This document shows positions 1 to 7,805 of a DNA stretch of 64,000 bases, in pieces. This stretch comes from an uncultured Bryobacteraceae bacterium (GTDB lineage: Bacteria; Acidobacteriota; Terriglobia; Bryobacterales; Bryobacteraceae): NCBI GenBank assembly GCA_938003835.1, contig CALKXJ010000007.1, positions 62,001 through 126,000 of the forward strand. Reading direction: 5' to 3'. Position numbers and translations under genes: made by a program. The notes beneath the pieces are model-generated. The model ran no database searches and was not told where the DNA came from. It saw only the letters and a program-made list of their open reading frames with translations. Each line of letters begins with the position of its first letter. The first letter of the stretch is position 1.

Positions 1-580
1 CAAAAGCATTCACCCGGAACTCCGCCGCGGCCACCACCGAGCTCAGGTCGATCGCATCGGTCTCCACGAAGTTCACCTGCGCGACATTGGTCTCCGGTCC
101 AACGATTCGGAGCTTGTCCGGCGCCGCCTCCTGGCGGACGACACGATAGCCCGGAGGCGGCCCTTTGGCGATCCGGATTCGCACCGGAACACCCCGCTCC
201 AGCCGGTGCTCGAAATTCAGGCGGATCTGCGAAGGGATGGCGCGGGTGAGCTGCACGCCGGTAGGCAGCGAAACGTTCTCCGGGGTGATGGTGTAGGTCC
301 GCTCGCCCGGATCGTGCACGCTCCCCAGATCCAGCACGACCGCTGCGGTTGCCAGGCTCCCCGGCGCAAGCTGCTTGGACGGCCCCCTGACTTCGAGCTG
401 CACACGGTCCGGAAGGTCCGAGCTGATCTCCAGCTCGTGCGGCATCCCCCGGAAAAGCACCGGCACGGTGACCGAGGTCGCCAGATCCGGATCGCGCACG
501 ATGAGGTACCACAGCGTCAGGGCAAGCGCGAGCGACAGGATCTTCCAGCCGAGATTCCTCCTGAAAAAGCTCCAGATCAA
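1..580 (-). CDS. cdaR: YbbR-domain protein, CdaA regulator (partial, cut by window edge)
   Basis: Read leftward from a TTG at 580, the frame stays open to base 1. It begins with a basic N-terminus and one membrane helix (LSLALALTLWYLIV), then YbbR-type beta-rich sequence: about 190 residues with a phrase such as VQLEVRGPSKQL and a second repeat beginning near VPVRIRIAKGPPPGYRV. YbbR/CdaR proteins bind the CdaA diadenylate cyclase at the membrane and tune c-di-AMP output. The TTG shares bases with the TGA of the cyclase gene, so the two are translationally coupled. The C-terminus lies outside the window. Family assignment rests on the context plus the fold-like pattern; the start codon is the least certain point. 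Confidence 0.8.
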   Translation of the reverse strand, partial: MIWSFFRRNLGWKILSLALALTLWYLIVRDPDLATSVTVPVLFRGMPHELEISSDLPDRVQLEVRGPSKQLAPGSLATAAVVLDLGSVHDPGERTYTITPENVSLPTGVQLTRAIPSQIRLNFEHRLERGVPVRIRIAKGPPPGYRVVRQEAAPDKLRIVGPETNVAQVNFVETDAIDLSSVVAAAEFRVNAF

Positions 581-1407
581 CGCCGAGCCTCCTCCAGCGC
601 GGTCTCGGCCTGGGCCGCCGGCTCGACCGCTTCGCGGCGCCGGAAGTGCCGGATGATGCGCTGTTCGACATCCTCCGGGGTGAGACGGGAAATAATCTCC
701 CCGCTCACCGCAATCGATATCGCTCCAGTCTCCTCAGAAACCACAATCGCCAGGCAGTCCGACTCCTCGGAAATCCCCACCGCCGCACGGTGACGCGTGC
801 CCAGCGTTGCCGCCAGCCGCGGATTGACGCTCAACGGCAGGAAACAGGCAGCCGCCGCAATGCGGTCTCCCTGAATGATCACGGCGCCGTCGTGCAGCGC
901 GCCGTTGGGCTGAAAGATCGCGAGCAGCAGGTTCCGCGACAGGACTCCATCGATCCGCACCCCGCTTTCGATGAAGGTCCGCAGCCCGATGTCGCGCTCG
1001 AGCACCAGGATGGCGCCGATCTTGTTCGCCGCCAGATCGCGCACCGTGAGTGCGATCTCCTCGGCCACCTCGTGCCGGCTGGAGCCCTCGCCGGCGAACA
1101 CCCACCGGCGACGGCCGATGCGCGCCAGAAACCGCCGGATCTCCGACTGAAAGATCACGATCAGGGCAAAGACCGAATAGGGCGCCAGCGTCTCGAGCAG
1201 CGTGCGCAAGAGCTGCAAGCGAGCCACCGCGGCCACCAGGTACACGACGGCCAGAATCCCCAGGCCGGCCAGGATGTGAAAGGCGCGCCGGCCGTGAATC
1301 ATCATGAAGAACTGGTAGAGAAGAAAGGCGACGGCGAGAATGTCGAGAATCGAAATCAGGCTCAGGGTAGGCCACAAACCGAGAGAGGCGTCCGCCGGCC
1401 AGTTCAT
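577..1407 (-). CDS. cdaA: Diadenylate cyclase CdaA (c-di-AMP synthase)
   Basis: Integral-membrane enzyme that condenses two ATP into c-di-AMP. The 276-residue product has three N-terminal membrane helices (about residues 15-90) and then the DAC domain. Both catalytic motifs are present: DGA in LHDGAVII at 173-175, and RHR in GTRHRAAVGIS at 205-207. Length matches the CdaA/DacA class (about 270). The last about 30 residues are Arg/Glu-rich. It overlaps the downstream YbbR gene by four bases, the usual cdaA-cdaR pair. A TACAAT hexamer at 1445-1450 on the same strand is a plausible -10, about 38 nt before the ATG. Confidence 0.95.
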   Translation of the reverse strand: MNWPADASLGLWPTLSLISILDILAVAFLLYQFFMMIHGRRAFHILAGLGILAVVYLVAAVARLQLLRTLLETLAPYSVFALIVIFQSEIRRFLARIGRRRWVFAGEGSSRHEVAEEIALTVRDLAANKIGAILVLERDIGLRTFIESGVRIDGVLSRNLLLAIFQPNGALHDGAVIIQGDRIAAAACFLPLSVNPRLAATLGTRHRAAVGISEESDCLAIVVSEETGAISIAVSGEIISRLTPEDVEQRIIRHFRRREAVEPAAQAETALEEARR

Positions 1408-1444
1408 GCTCGTTGTCGCGCCCGGTGCTCGATCCTCCCCCCTG

Positions 1445-1450
1445 ATTGTA
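1445..1450 (-). promoter_or_regulatory. Probable -10 hexamer for cdaA
   Basis: TACAAT on the minus strand (5/6 to TATAAT) in the 117-bp gap between the DUF362 stop and the cdaA start. No convincing -35 at 16-18 bp. Nothing else is visible in the gap. Confidence 0.35.
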
Positions 1451-1524
1451 CCCCAAGGGCGAGAAAAACGCTAGGAACCAGTCTTGTTTCGAATCAGTTA
1501 GCCGCTTCGCGCAGCCCCGGCCCG

Positions 1525-2640
1525 CTAGCTCCGGAACCGAAACTGCGCCTCCGCCACCGGCACGCCGATCACTTCGATCCTCGCTAGGTCCGCCGTGCCG
1601 ATCCCCCTGGCCTCGGCGAGCAGCAGCGTGTTGTCGCAGTCAGTGAACGGAACCTCACCCCGGCGGGCGCGCGGGTTGAAACCCATGATCGCCGTCGCCA
1701 CGGCGTCTGTCGCCACGGGGTTCGTTCCCACCACCACCACGCCCGGGCGCACATGCCGCACGCCGGGAATCCACGGGCCCTCCCCGCCGGCGATCGTCTC
1801 GATACCGTCAATGATCGCCAAATCGATCGGCCGCGCCGCCACCAGCTCCACCGTGATGCGCGGCACCCGGTAGCCTGGCTCGCGGCTCGAGCGGGGATCG
1901 ATCTCTTGCGGGGCGCTCTTCGACGGCGCCCGCTTGCCCAAGTGACACACGTCGACGCGCCCTTTCGTCGGCTGCTCGTTCGGCTCCTCGGCGCCCGCAT
2001 CATCGCCATAGATCGACGCCGGCGTGATCCCGAAACTGTTCTTGAGCGCCAGCGTGATCCCGCAGGTGGCGTGCTCCTTGAGCTTGGCCATCGTCACGAA
2101 GACGTCCGTGTCGGCGTAGGAGTGATTCAGGTCGTAAGCGGGGAAGATCTGGCCGCCGCCCGGGACCCGGAGCCGCGTATATTGCTTGCCCAGTCCCAGC
2201 GCGTTCGTGTTCTCAAACTCCACGCGCGGCGCCGCGGTGCTCAGCGCTCGCACGTTCCAGCCGGAATCGAGCAGATATTCTTCGAGCGGCGCCGCCGTGC
2301 CGTAGCCGCTTTCGACCAGCCGCACCCGGCGCGCACCCGCCGCTCCGAGCAGATGCACCACCGAACCCACCATCTTCGGATGGGAATAGTGCGTCACGCC
2401 GAGCGGCAAGCCCCGGACCCGCAGCGCCGGCGAACCGGTCAGGTTCAGCTTCACGGTGACCGTCTTGTTACGCACCAGCCGGCCCAGTCCGCCGATCTGG
2501 TCGAACATCCGGCCGAGCAGCGCCGTCAAGTCCTCCTCGTAAGAGCGGCAGCGGCTCACCGCCACCGGAGCGGTCGGCGCTTCCGGCGCTCCCCTCAGCG
2601 ACGCTGCCCCCAAGAGTCCCAGCAGCTCACGTCGTGTCAT
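1525..2640 (-). CDS. Exported DUF362-family protein
   Basis: The start is placed at MTRRELLGLLGAASL because this gives a Tat-like leader (RRELL followed by a hydrophobic stretch) and a GGAA element just upstream; an in-frame start at 2706 would bury that signal. The mature 350-odd residues match the DUF362 pattern: NLTGSPALR, a TMAKLKEHATCGITLALKNSFG segment (positions about 185-210) and VGTNPVATDAVATAIMGFNP near the C-terminus. Many DUF362 proteins are annotated as Fe-S or cofactor-binding, but no ferredoxin CxxCxxC motif is present here, so the biochemical role is unknown. It lies divergent from the uronate operon, with 75 bp between. Confidence 0.8.
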   Translation of the reverse strand: MTRRELLGLLGAASLRGAPEAPTAPVAVSRCRSYEEDLTALLGRMFDQIGGLGRLVRNKTVTVKLNLTGSPALRVRGLPLGVTHYSHPKMVGSVVHLLGAAGARRVRLVESGYGTAAPLEEYLLDSGWNVRALSTAAPRVEFENTNALGLGKQYTRLRVPGGGQIFPAYDLNHSYADTDVFVTMAKLKEHATCGITLALKNSFGITPASIYGDDAGAEEPNEQPTKGRVDVCHLGKRAPSKSAPQEIDPRSSREPGYRVPRITVELVAARPIDLAIIDGIETIAGGEGPWIPGVRHVRPGVVVVGTNPVATDAVATAIMGFNPRARRGEVPFTDCDNTLLLAEARGIGTADLARIEVIGVPVAEAQFRFRS

Positions 2641-2701
2641 TGCTTCCAGTCTATTACGATTCCACATGATTCTAGCGTCCCGCGCACTCCGGGCCACTCG
2701 A

Positions 2702-2707
2702 TACAAT
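2702..2707 (+). promoter_or_regulatory. -10 hexamer placing the uxaE transcript start at or next to its ATG
   Basis: TACAAT (5/6) ends 8 nt before the uxaE ATG at 2716. The start site expected 6-8 nt downstream would fall at about the ATG, implying a leaderless or near-leaderless mRNA. No good Shine-Dalgarno precedes the ATG. Confidence 0.4.
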
Positions 2708-2715
2708 CGTCAGAG

Positions 2716-3984
2716 ATGTCCGCGCCAGTCACGCTTGCCAAGTACTCGATCGGCGTCGGCGACCGGTTCGGCCGCCAGGCCAAAGCCCAGCTCGAGGCCT
2801 GCCGCCTGGCCCTGGCCGCCGGCGTCGAGGTGATCCCCGTCTGGAACAAGTCCTACCGCGAGCATTCGATCATCGGCTCCGAGCCGGCCTCGACGCGGCG
2901 CGCCGCCGACGAGGCGGTCGCGGCGCTCGGCTGGAACCTCGCCTATCACGTCGACGCCGACCACATCCACCTCGGCACCGTCGAAGCCTTCCTCGAGCCC
3001 TGCGACTTCTTCACCTTGGACGTGGCCGAGACGATTGGCCGGCCGGCCCCGCCGGAGCGCGTCGAAGCGTTCGTCGACCGCCACCCGGAGCTCGTCGGCT
3101 CCGTGGCCGTCTCCGGGCTCGATCAGCCGCTTGAAACCACCGCGGATTCGCTCGCCGCCATCGCCCGAAAATACCTGCTCGCCGTCGAGGAGGCGGGGCG
3201 CATTTATCGCCGCATCGCGGAGGCCAAGGGCGCCGGCAACTTTATCGCCGAGGTCTCCATGGATGAAACCGACAGCCCGCAGACGCCCGTCGAGCTACTG
3301 GTGATTCTGGCGGCCGTTGCCGACGAAGGGATCCCCATCCAGACCATCGCCCCGAAGTTCACCGGCCGTTTCAACAAGGGAGTGGACTACGTCGGCGACG
3401 TCGCCGGCTTCGAATGCGAGTTCGCCGCCGATGTGGCCGTCCTCGGCCACGCCGTGCGCACCTACGGGCTGCCCGCAAACCTCAAGCTCAGCGTCCATTC
3501 GGGCAGCGACAAGTTCTCGCTCTACGCGCCCATTCGCCGCGCCTTGCGCCGCTTCGACGCGGGCGTGCATCTGAAGACCGCGGGCACCACCTGGCTCGAG
3601 GAACTGATCGGGCTGGCCGAGGCAGGCGCGGAAGGTCTCGCGCTGGCGAAGGAGGTCTACGCCGGGGCCTGGGCCGAGCGTGAGGCTCTCTCTGCCCCCT
3701 ATGCCGCCGTCATCGACATCGACCCCTCGGCGCTGCCCGATCCGGCTGCCGTCCAGGACTGGGGGGCCGAAGAGTTCATCGGCGCTCTCCGCCACGACCC
3801 AAAGTCGAAGAAATTCAATCCCCACTTCCGCCAGCTGTTGCACATCGGCTACAAAGTCGCCTCCAGGATGGGAGCCCGCTACCTGGACATGCTCGCGGCC
3901 TGTGAAACCGCGGTGGCCCGCAACGTCACCGCCAATCTTTTCGAGCGGCACATCCGGCCGCTCTTTCTGGGCAACGCCGACTGA
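2716..3984 (+). CDS. uxaE: D-tagaturonate epimerase UxaE
   Basis: 422-residue cytosolic enzyme of the tagaturonate epimerase family, which interconverts D-tagaturonate and D-fructuronate so that galacturonate and glucuronate degradation share one branch. Recognisable segments are LAYHVDADHIHLGTVEAF (about 75-92), FIAEVSMDETDSPQTPVEL (about 176-194), IAPKFTGRFNKGVDYVGD (about 214-231) and LSVHSGSDKFSLY (about 256-268), with conserved Asp/His/Lys as expected of a metal-dependent TIM-barrel enzyme. It is followed 7 bp later by uxaC, which supports the assignment. The ATG at 2716 is chosen because the open frame upstream is antisense to the DUF362 gene. Confidence 0.9.
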   Translation: MSAPVTLAKYSIGVGDRFGRQAKAQLEACRLALAAGVEVIPVWNKSYREHSIIGSEPASTRRAADEAVAALGWNLAYHVDADHIHLGTVEAFLEPCDFFTLDVAETIGRPAPPERVEAFVDRHPELVGSVAVSGLDQPLETTADSLAAIARKYLLAVEEAGRIYRRIAEAKGAGNFIAEVSMDETDSPQTPVELLVILAAVADEGIPIQTIAPKFTGRFNKGVDYVGDVAGFECEFAADVAVLGHAVRTYGLPANLKLSVHSGSDKFSLYAPIRRALRRFDAGVHLKTAGTTWLEELIGLAEAGAEGLALAKEVYAGAWAEREALSAPYAAVIDIDPSALPDPAAVQDWGAEEFIGALRHDPKSKKFNPHFRQLLHIGYKVASRMGARYLDMLAACETAVARNVTANLFERHIRPLFLGNAD

Positions 3985-3991
3985 GGAGACC

Positions 3992-5392
3992 ATGGTTTTC
4001 ATTCACGACGATTTCCTGCTGACCAGCCGCGCCGCGCGCCGGCTCTTTCACGACTACGCCGCCGCCGAGCCGATACTGGACTTCCACTGTCATCTCCCGC
4101 CCAACGACATCGCCCAAAACCGGCGCTTCAACAACCTGTTCGAGATCTGGCTCGAGGGCGACCACTACAAGTGGCGCGCCATGCGGGCCAACGGCGTCGA
4201 GGAGCGCTTTTGCACCGGCGACGCCGAACCGTACGAGAAGTTCCTGGCCTGGGCCCGGACGGTGCCCTACACGCTTCGCAATCCGCTTTATCACTGGACA
4301 CATCTCGAGCTCAAGCGCTATTTCGGCATCGAGGATCTCCTCGATGAAACCACCGCGCGGGCGATCTGGAACTGGACCCTCGAGGCGCTCGCCTCCGACG
4401 AGCTCAGGCCCCAGGGCATCCTGAAAAAATTCCGGGTCAAGGCGCTGTGCACCACCGATGACCCCACCGACGATCTGGCCGCCCATGAGAGGATCGCCGC
4501 CTCGGGGCTTGAAACCCGCGTCTTTCCGGCCTTCCGCCCCGACAAAGCGCTGGCCGTCAATCAGCCCGAAGCCTTCAACGCCTGGTGCGACCGGCTGGCC
4601 GAGGCCTCCAACACCGACATCGGCTCGCTGGCCGACTTTCTCGATGCGCTCAGGAAGCGCCACGACTACTTTCACGCCCACGGCTGCCGGCTCTCCGACC
4701 ACGGGCTCGAGGTCTGCTACTCGGATCCCTGCCCGGAGGCCACCGCCGCCCAGATCTTCGAAAAGGTCCGCTCGGGGCGGCCTGCCGACCCGGCCGAGAA
4801 AGAGCTCTTCGCCTCTTACCTGATGCTGTTTTTCGGGCGGCTGGACGCCGAGAAAGGTTGGACCAAGCAGTTACACCTCGGCGCCAAGCGGAACATCAAC
4901 TCGCTGATGTACCAGATGCTCGGCCCGGACACCGGCTTCGACGCCATGGGCGACTGGCCGCAGATCGACGCCCTGGCCGGCTACCTGGACCGGCTGAACC
5001 AGGAGGGCTCCCTGCCGAAGATGATCCTCTACAATTCCAATCCCGTCTTCAACTATGCGTTCGCCACGCTGACCGGCTGTTTCCAGGACGGCTCGGTGCC
5101 CGGCAAGATCCAGTTCGGCAGCGGCTGGTGGCACCTGGACCAAAAGGAAGGCATGGAGTGGCAGCTCAACGCGCTGGCGAACACCGGCCTGCTGGCCCGC
5201 TTCGTCGGCATGCTGACCGACTCGCGCTCCTTCCTCTCCTTCCCGCGCCACGAGTATTTCCGGCGCGTGCTATGCAACCTCGTCGGCCGGGACGTCGAAA
5301 CCGGCGAGATCCCAGACCTCGAGCTTGCCGGCTGGATGGTTCGCCGGATCTGTTACACGAACGCTTACGAGTTCCTGGCCCTGCCCTATTAA
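3992..5392 (+). CDS. uxaC: Uronate isomerase
   Basis: 466-residue glucuronate/galacturonate isomerase of the amidohydrolase superfamily; it converts D-galacturonate to D-tagaturonate and D-glucuronate to D-fructuronate. Visible marks: the N-terminal metal-binding DFHCHLPP (about 29-36), ALCTTDDPTDDL (about 151-162), FRPDKAL, and the C-terminal MLTDSRSFLSFPRHEYFRR (about 410-428) typical of UxaC. Length is usual for the family. A GAGGAG Shine-Dalgarno overlaps the uxaE stop, so the pair forms one operon. The next enzymes of the pathway (mannonate or altronate dehydratase, KDG kinase) are not in the window. Confidence 0.95.
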   Translation: MVFIHDDFLLTSRAARRLFHDYAAAEPILDFHCHLPPNDIAQNRRFNNLFEIWLEGDHYKWRAMRANGVEERFCTGDAEPYEKFLAWARTVPYTLRNPLYHWTHLELKRYFGIEDLLDETTARAIWNWTLEALASDELRPQGILKKFRVKALCTTDDPTDDLAAHERIAASGLETRVFPAFRPDKALAVNQPEAFNAWCDRLAEASNTDIGSLADFLDALRKRHDYFHAHGCRLSDHGLEVCYSDPCPEATAAQIFEKVRSGRPADPAEKELFASYLMLFFGRLDAEKGWTKQLHLGAKRNINSLMYQMLGPDTGFDAMGDWPQIDALAGYLDRLNQEGSLPKMILYNSNPVFNYAFATLTGCFQDGSVPGKIQFGSGWWHLDQKEGMEWQLNALANTGLLARFVGMLTDSRSFLSFPRHEYFRRVLCNLVGRDVETGEIPDLELAGWMVRRICYTNAYEFLALPY

Positions 5393-5408
5393 GGCCGGCC
5401 GCGCCCGC

Positions 5409-5696
5409 TTACGGGATCTTCTTCACGATTTCGGCAAACTCCTCCACGGTGAAGGCCTTCATCGTCCGGGTCCGGACGTTGCCCTGAGCCGCCAGGCCCA
5501 GAACGAATGCGGCCGCGGTGGCGTCGTCCGGCGTCTCGCTCACCGACACCAGATCGTACTCGCCCATGGTCAGCCAGATGCCGTGTATCTTCATGCCGGC
5601 CGCCTCGGCCGCCTCGATCGTCGCCGCGACCCGGTCAGGCGATCCCTTCACGTTTCGGGCTCCTTGGTCGGTCCACTGGTAGAGCGTGATGAACAT
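5409..5696 (-). CDS. GYD-domain protein
   Basis: 95-residue cytosolic protein beginning MFITLYQWTDQG with the GYD family pattern: IHGIWLTMGEYDLVSVSETPDD in the middle and a C-terminal AFTVEEFAEIVKKIP. GYD proteins are small ferredoxin-like-fold proteins of unknown function. An in-frame GTG two codons upstream (5702) has the better spacing to the GGAGGAGG at about 5710-5718 and may be the true start. It is convergent with uxaC, with 16 bp between the stops. Two tandem palindromes lie just upstream. Confidence 0.8.
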   Translation of the reverse strand: MFITLYQWTDQGARNVKGSPDRVAATIEAAEAAGMKIHGIWLTMGEYDLVSVSETPDDATAAAFVLGLAAQGNVRTRTMKAFTVEEFAEIVKKIP

Positions 5697-5727
5697 CGGC
5701 ACGTCAAATCCTCCTCCGTTTTTGGCG

Positions 5728-5756
5728 GGAAACCCGGGTTTCCAGGCTGCGCAGCC
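5728..5756. repeat. Two tandem perfect palindromes, 16 bp and 12 bp, 1 bp apart
   Basis: GGAAACCCGGGTTTCC at 5728-5743 and GGCTGCGCAGCC at 5745-5756 are each perfectly self-complementary. They sit between the stop of the 162-residue gene (5793) and the start of the GYD gene. Neither is followed by a T-run on either strand, so an intrinsic terminator is not supported; an operator pair or a transcript-processing element is possible. Confidence 0.6.
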
Positions 5757-5792
5757 CGGCTGGTGGTACACGGCCAGCGTACGCCTGCCTCC

Positions 5793-6281
5793 TCAGGAAT
5801 GCAACAGCTCAGGACGGCTTTTCTCGATTTCCCGCAGGCGCAGTTCGCTCCACAGCGGAAACAGCTCGGGATCTTCGAGCCAGACCCGCATCCATTCCAC
5901 CGCTTCTTCGCGCCATAGGCGGGCGGCCGAGGGCTCCTTCATTCGCCGCAGCGCCCAGCGGGCATGGTCCTTGGCTTCGATCACCAGCCGGCGGCAGAGC
6001 TGTTGGCGCGCCCGGTCCCCGGACTCCTTCGCCCGGCGGTACTCCTGCTCGAGCGCTACGAGACTCCGGTGAAGCTCCTCGGCGTTCTCCTGCCGCACGC
6101 CCTCCACCAGGGGTTCGAGCGGCACGCCGGACTGCCGTAACAGCCGGCGCAAATAACTTGACGAGACCGGCGCCAAAACTTCCAGCAGGCGCGCGAATTC
6201 CTCCTCGGTGAGCGGTCCGGCCCGGCGGCCGGCCAGATACTCAGCGAGCCTGACCTTGGCCGACGGCCTTCCTCGACCCAT
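5793..6281 (-). CDS. Conserved-looking hypothetical protein, Arg/Glu-rich
   Basis: 162 residues, starting MGRGRPSAKVRLAEYLAG. It is predicted mostly helical, with LTEEEFARLLEVLAPVSSSY early on and long charged helices rich in Arg, Glu and Leu (about 70-160); no signal peptide or membrane segment. The start at 6281 overlaps the mltG stop by 41 bp and gives a compact protein; the longer open frame to 6413 is Arg/Pro-rich shadow sequence. I do not recognise a family. Position after ruvX-mltG suggests co-transcription, not a shared function. Confidence 0.65.
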   Translation of the reverse strand: MGRGRPSAKVRLAEYLAGRRAGPLTEEEFARLLEVLAPVSSSYLRRLLRQSGVPLEPLVEGVRQENAEELHRSLVALEQEYRRAKESGDRARQQLCRRLVIEAKDHARWALRRMKEPSAARLWREEAVEWMRVWLEDPELFPLWSELRLREIEKSRPELLHS

Positions 6282-7269
6282 TGCGAAAGCGCGACACCGC
6301 GCGGTTATGGGCCTCGAGCGAGGCCGAAAAGGTGTGTGCACCCGAGCCGTCAGCCTTGGCCACGAAGTAGGTGAAATCGGTCTCGGCCGGTCGCAGCGCG
6401 GCCTCGAGCGCACTCCGGCCCGGATTGGCGATCGGGCCGGGAGGCAGGCCCGCCACCCGGTAGGTGTTGTACGGGTGAGCTCGCTCGAGATCGGACCGGT
6501 ATATCGCGCCCCGCCAGCGGCCGTCCAGCATCGCCGCGTAGATCGTCGTCGGATCGCACTGAAGCGGCATCCGGCGCTCCAGGCGGTTCCGGAAGACAGA
6601 GGCCACCAGCGGCCGCTCCTCGGCCACCGCCGTTTCTTTTTCGATCAGCGATGCCAGCGTCACCGTGGTATGAACCTCGCCCGCGCCCCCCAGCTCCCGC
6701 CAGACCTCGCGGAACTTGGCCGTCATCATCCGGCAGAGCTCCTCGGCCGTCGTCCGGCGTGTCAGGGCATAAGTCGCCGGGAAGAGATAGCCTTCGAGTG
6801 TCGGCGCCTCCGGCGCCAGGTCGCGAATCGCCTCCGTCCGGCGCGCCGCGGCCAGGAACTCCTCTCTCGTAAAGAGCCCCAGACGCTCGGCCGCCTCGGC
6901 AATCTCGAAGATATTGGCGCCCTCGGGCACGCGCAGCCAATAGTAATGCACATCCCCGCGCACCAGGCGATCGTAGACTTCCCAGGCAGAGGCCGGCCGG
7001 TCGAACTTGTACTCCCCAGCCTGAAGCGTCTCGGGCCGCCGCAGCGCCCGCGCGACCAGAAAATGCCACTTGTGGCGGATCACGCCGTGGTGCTCGAGCA
7101 GCCGGGCGATTTCAAAGCTGGAGCTCCCCCGCGGGATCTCGACGAGCTGCTCGCCACGGAAGCCGGCGTAGCGGCGTGCGAAGTCGGCGGCGAGCGCGGC
7201 CGCCAGATAAGCTCCTGCCACGATGGCCAAGCCCAGCCGCCGGCCGTCGATGCGCCAACGGCGGATCAT
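6241..7269 (-). CDS. mltG: Endolytic murein transglycosylase MltG
   Basis: 342-residue inner-membrane protein that cleaves nascent glycan strands and so limits peptidoglycan chain length. One N-terminal membrane helix (about 13-33) is followed by a LysM-like region and the YceG domain. The catalytic Glu is in LASLIEKETAVAEERP (about 222-237), followed by VFRNRLERRMPLQCDPTT and YNTYRVAGLPPGPIANPG, all family hallmarks. The ATG at 7269 overlaps the ruvX stop (ATGA), giving a ruvX-mltG coupled pair. Confidence 0.93.
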   Translation of the reverse strand: MIRRWRIDGRRLGLAIVAGAYLAAALAADFARRYAGFRGEQLVEIPRGSSSFEIARLLEHHGVIRHKWHFLVARALRRPETLQAGEYKFDRPASAWEVYDRLVRGDVHYYWLRVPEGANIFEIAEAAERLGLFTREEFLAAARRTEAIRDLAPEAPTLEGYLFPATYALTRRTTAEELCRMMTAKFREVWRELGGAGEVHTTVTLASLIEKETAVAEERPLVASVFRNRLERRMPLQCDPTTIYAAMLDGRWRGAIYRSDLERAHPYNTYRVAGLPPGPIANPGRSALEAALRPAETDFTYFVAKADGSGAHTFSASLEAHNRAVSRFRNGSRKAVGQGQAR

Positions 7270-7718
7270 GACTCCCCCACCTCCCACTCCCGCCGGTCCA
7301 GATAACTCTCCAGCAGAAGCACCGCCGAAAGGCGGTCCACCGCCTGGCGCCGCTCTCTTGCGCCCACGCCGGCTTCGCGCAGCAAACGGTTGGCTTCCAC
7401 CGTCGTGAGGCGTTCGTCCCAAAAACGCACTGGCAGCCCGGTCCGCCGCTCGAGCCGCCGGGCGAAGCGGCGTACTTGCTCGGCGTGCGAGCCGGCCCGC
7501 CCGCTCAGCCGGACCGGATCTCCCATCAGGATCAGACGGACAGACTTGTCGCGAACCAGCGCCGCCAACCGCGCCAGATCCTCCCGGATGTTCGTCCGCT
7601 CCAGTGTCTCGAGACCCTGCGCCGTCAGGCCCAGTTCGTCGCTGATCGCCAGTCCGATCCGGCGCGTGCCGTAGTCGAGCGCCAGAATGCGGCCCTCCGG
7701 ACTCGCTTTCATCGCCAC
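7266..7718 (-). CDS. ruvX: Putative pre-16S rRNA nuclease / Holliday junction resolvase YqgF
   Basis: 150 residues with the RNase H-like YqgF fold: ILALDYGTRRIGLAISD near the N-terminus, VRLILMGDP, RFWDERLTTVEA and the C-terminal Asp-containing VDRLSAVLLLESYLD. YqgF processes the 5' end of 16S rRNA. The start is a GTG at 7718, with an ATG two codons in (7712) as alternative; an AAGGTG element upstream favours the GTG. It is first gene of ruvX-mltG-(unknown), divergent from the permease gene. Confidence 0.9.
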   Translation of the reverse strand: MAMKASPEGRILALDYGTRRIGLAISDELGLTAQGLETLERTNIREDLARLAALVRDKSVRLILMGDPVRLSGRAGSHAEQVRRFARRLERRTGLPVRFWDERLTTVEANRLLREAGVGARERRQAVDRLSAVLLLESYLDRREWEVGES

Positions 7719-7805
7719 ATGTTGCGCACCTTATGCGGTCGTTCTCATTATAGGGTGTCGCGTGTTAGAGTAGCGAGTAGCGAGTCGGCGAGGGTCTTCG
7801 TCTGC

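Noticed and set aside
1753-2715. Long open frames opposite the DUF362 gene that run into uxaE
   Set aside because: Low-complexity Arg/Pro-rich translations typical of high-GC antisense frames; the uxaE match begins only at 2716.
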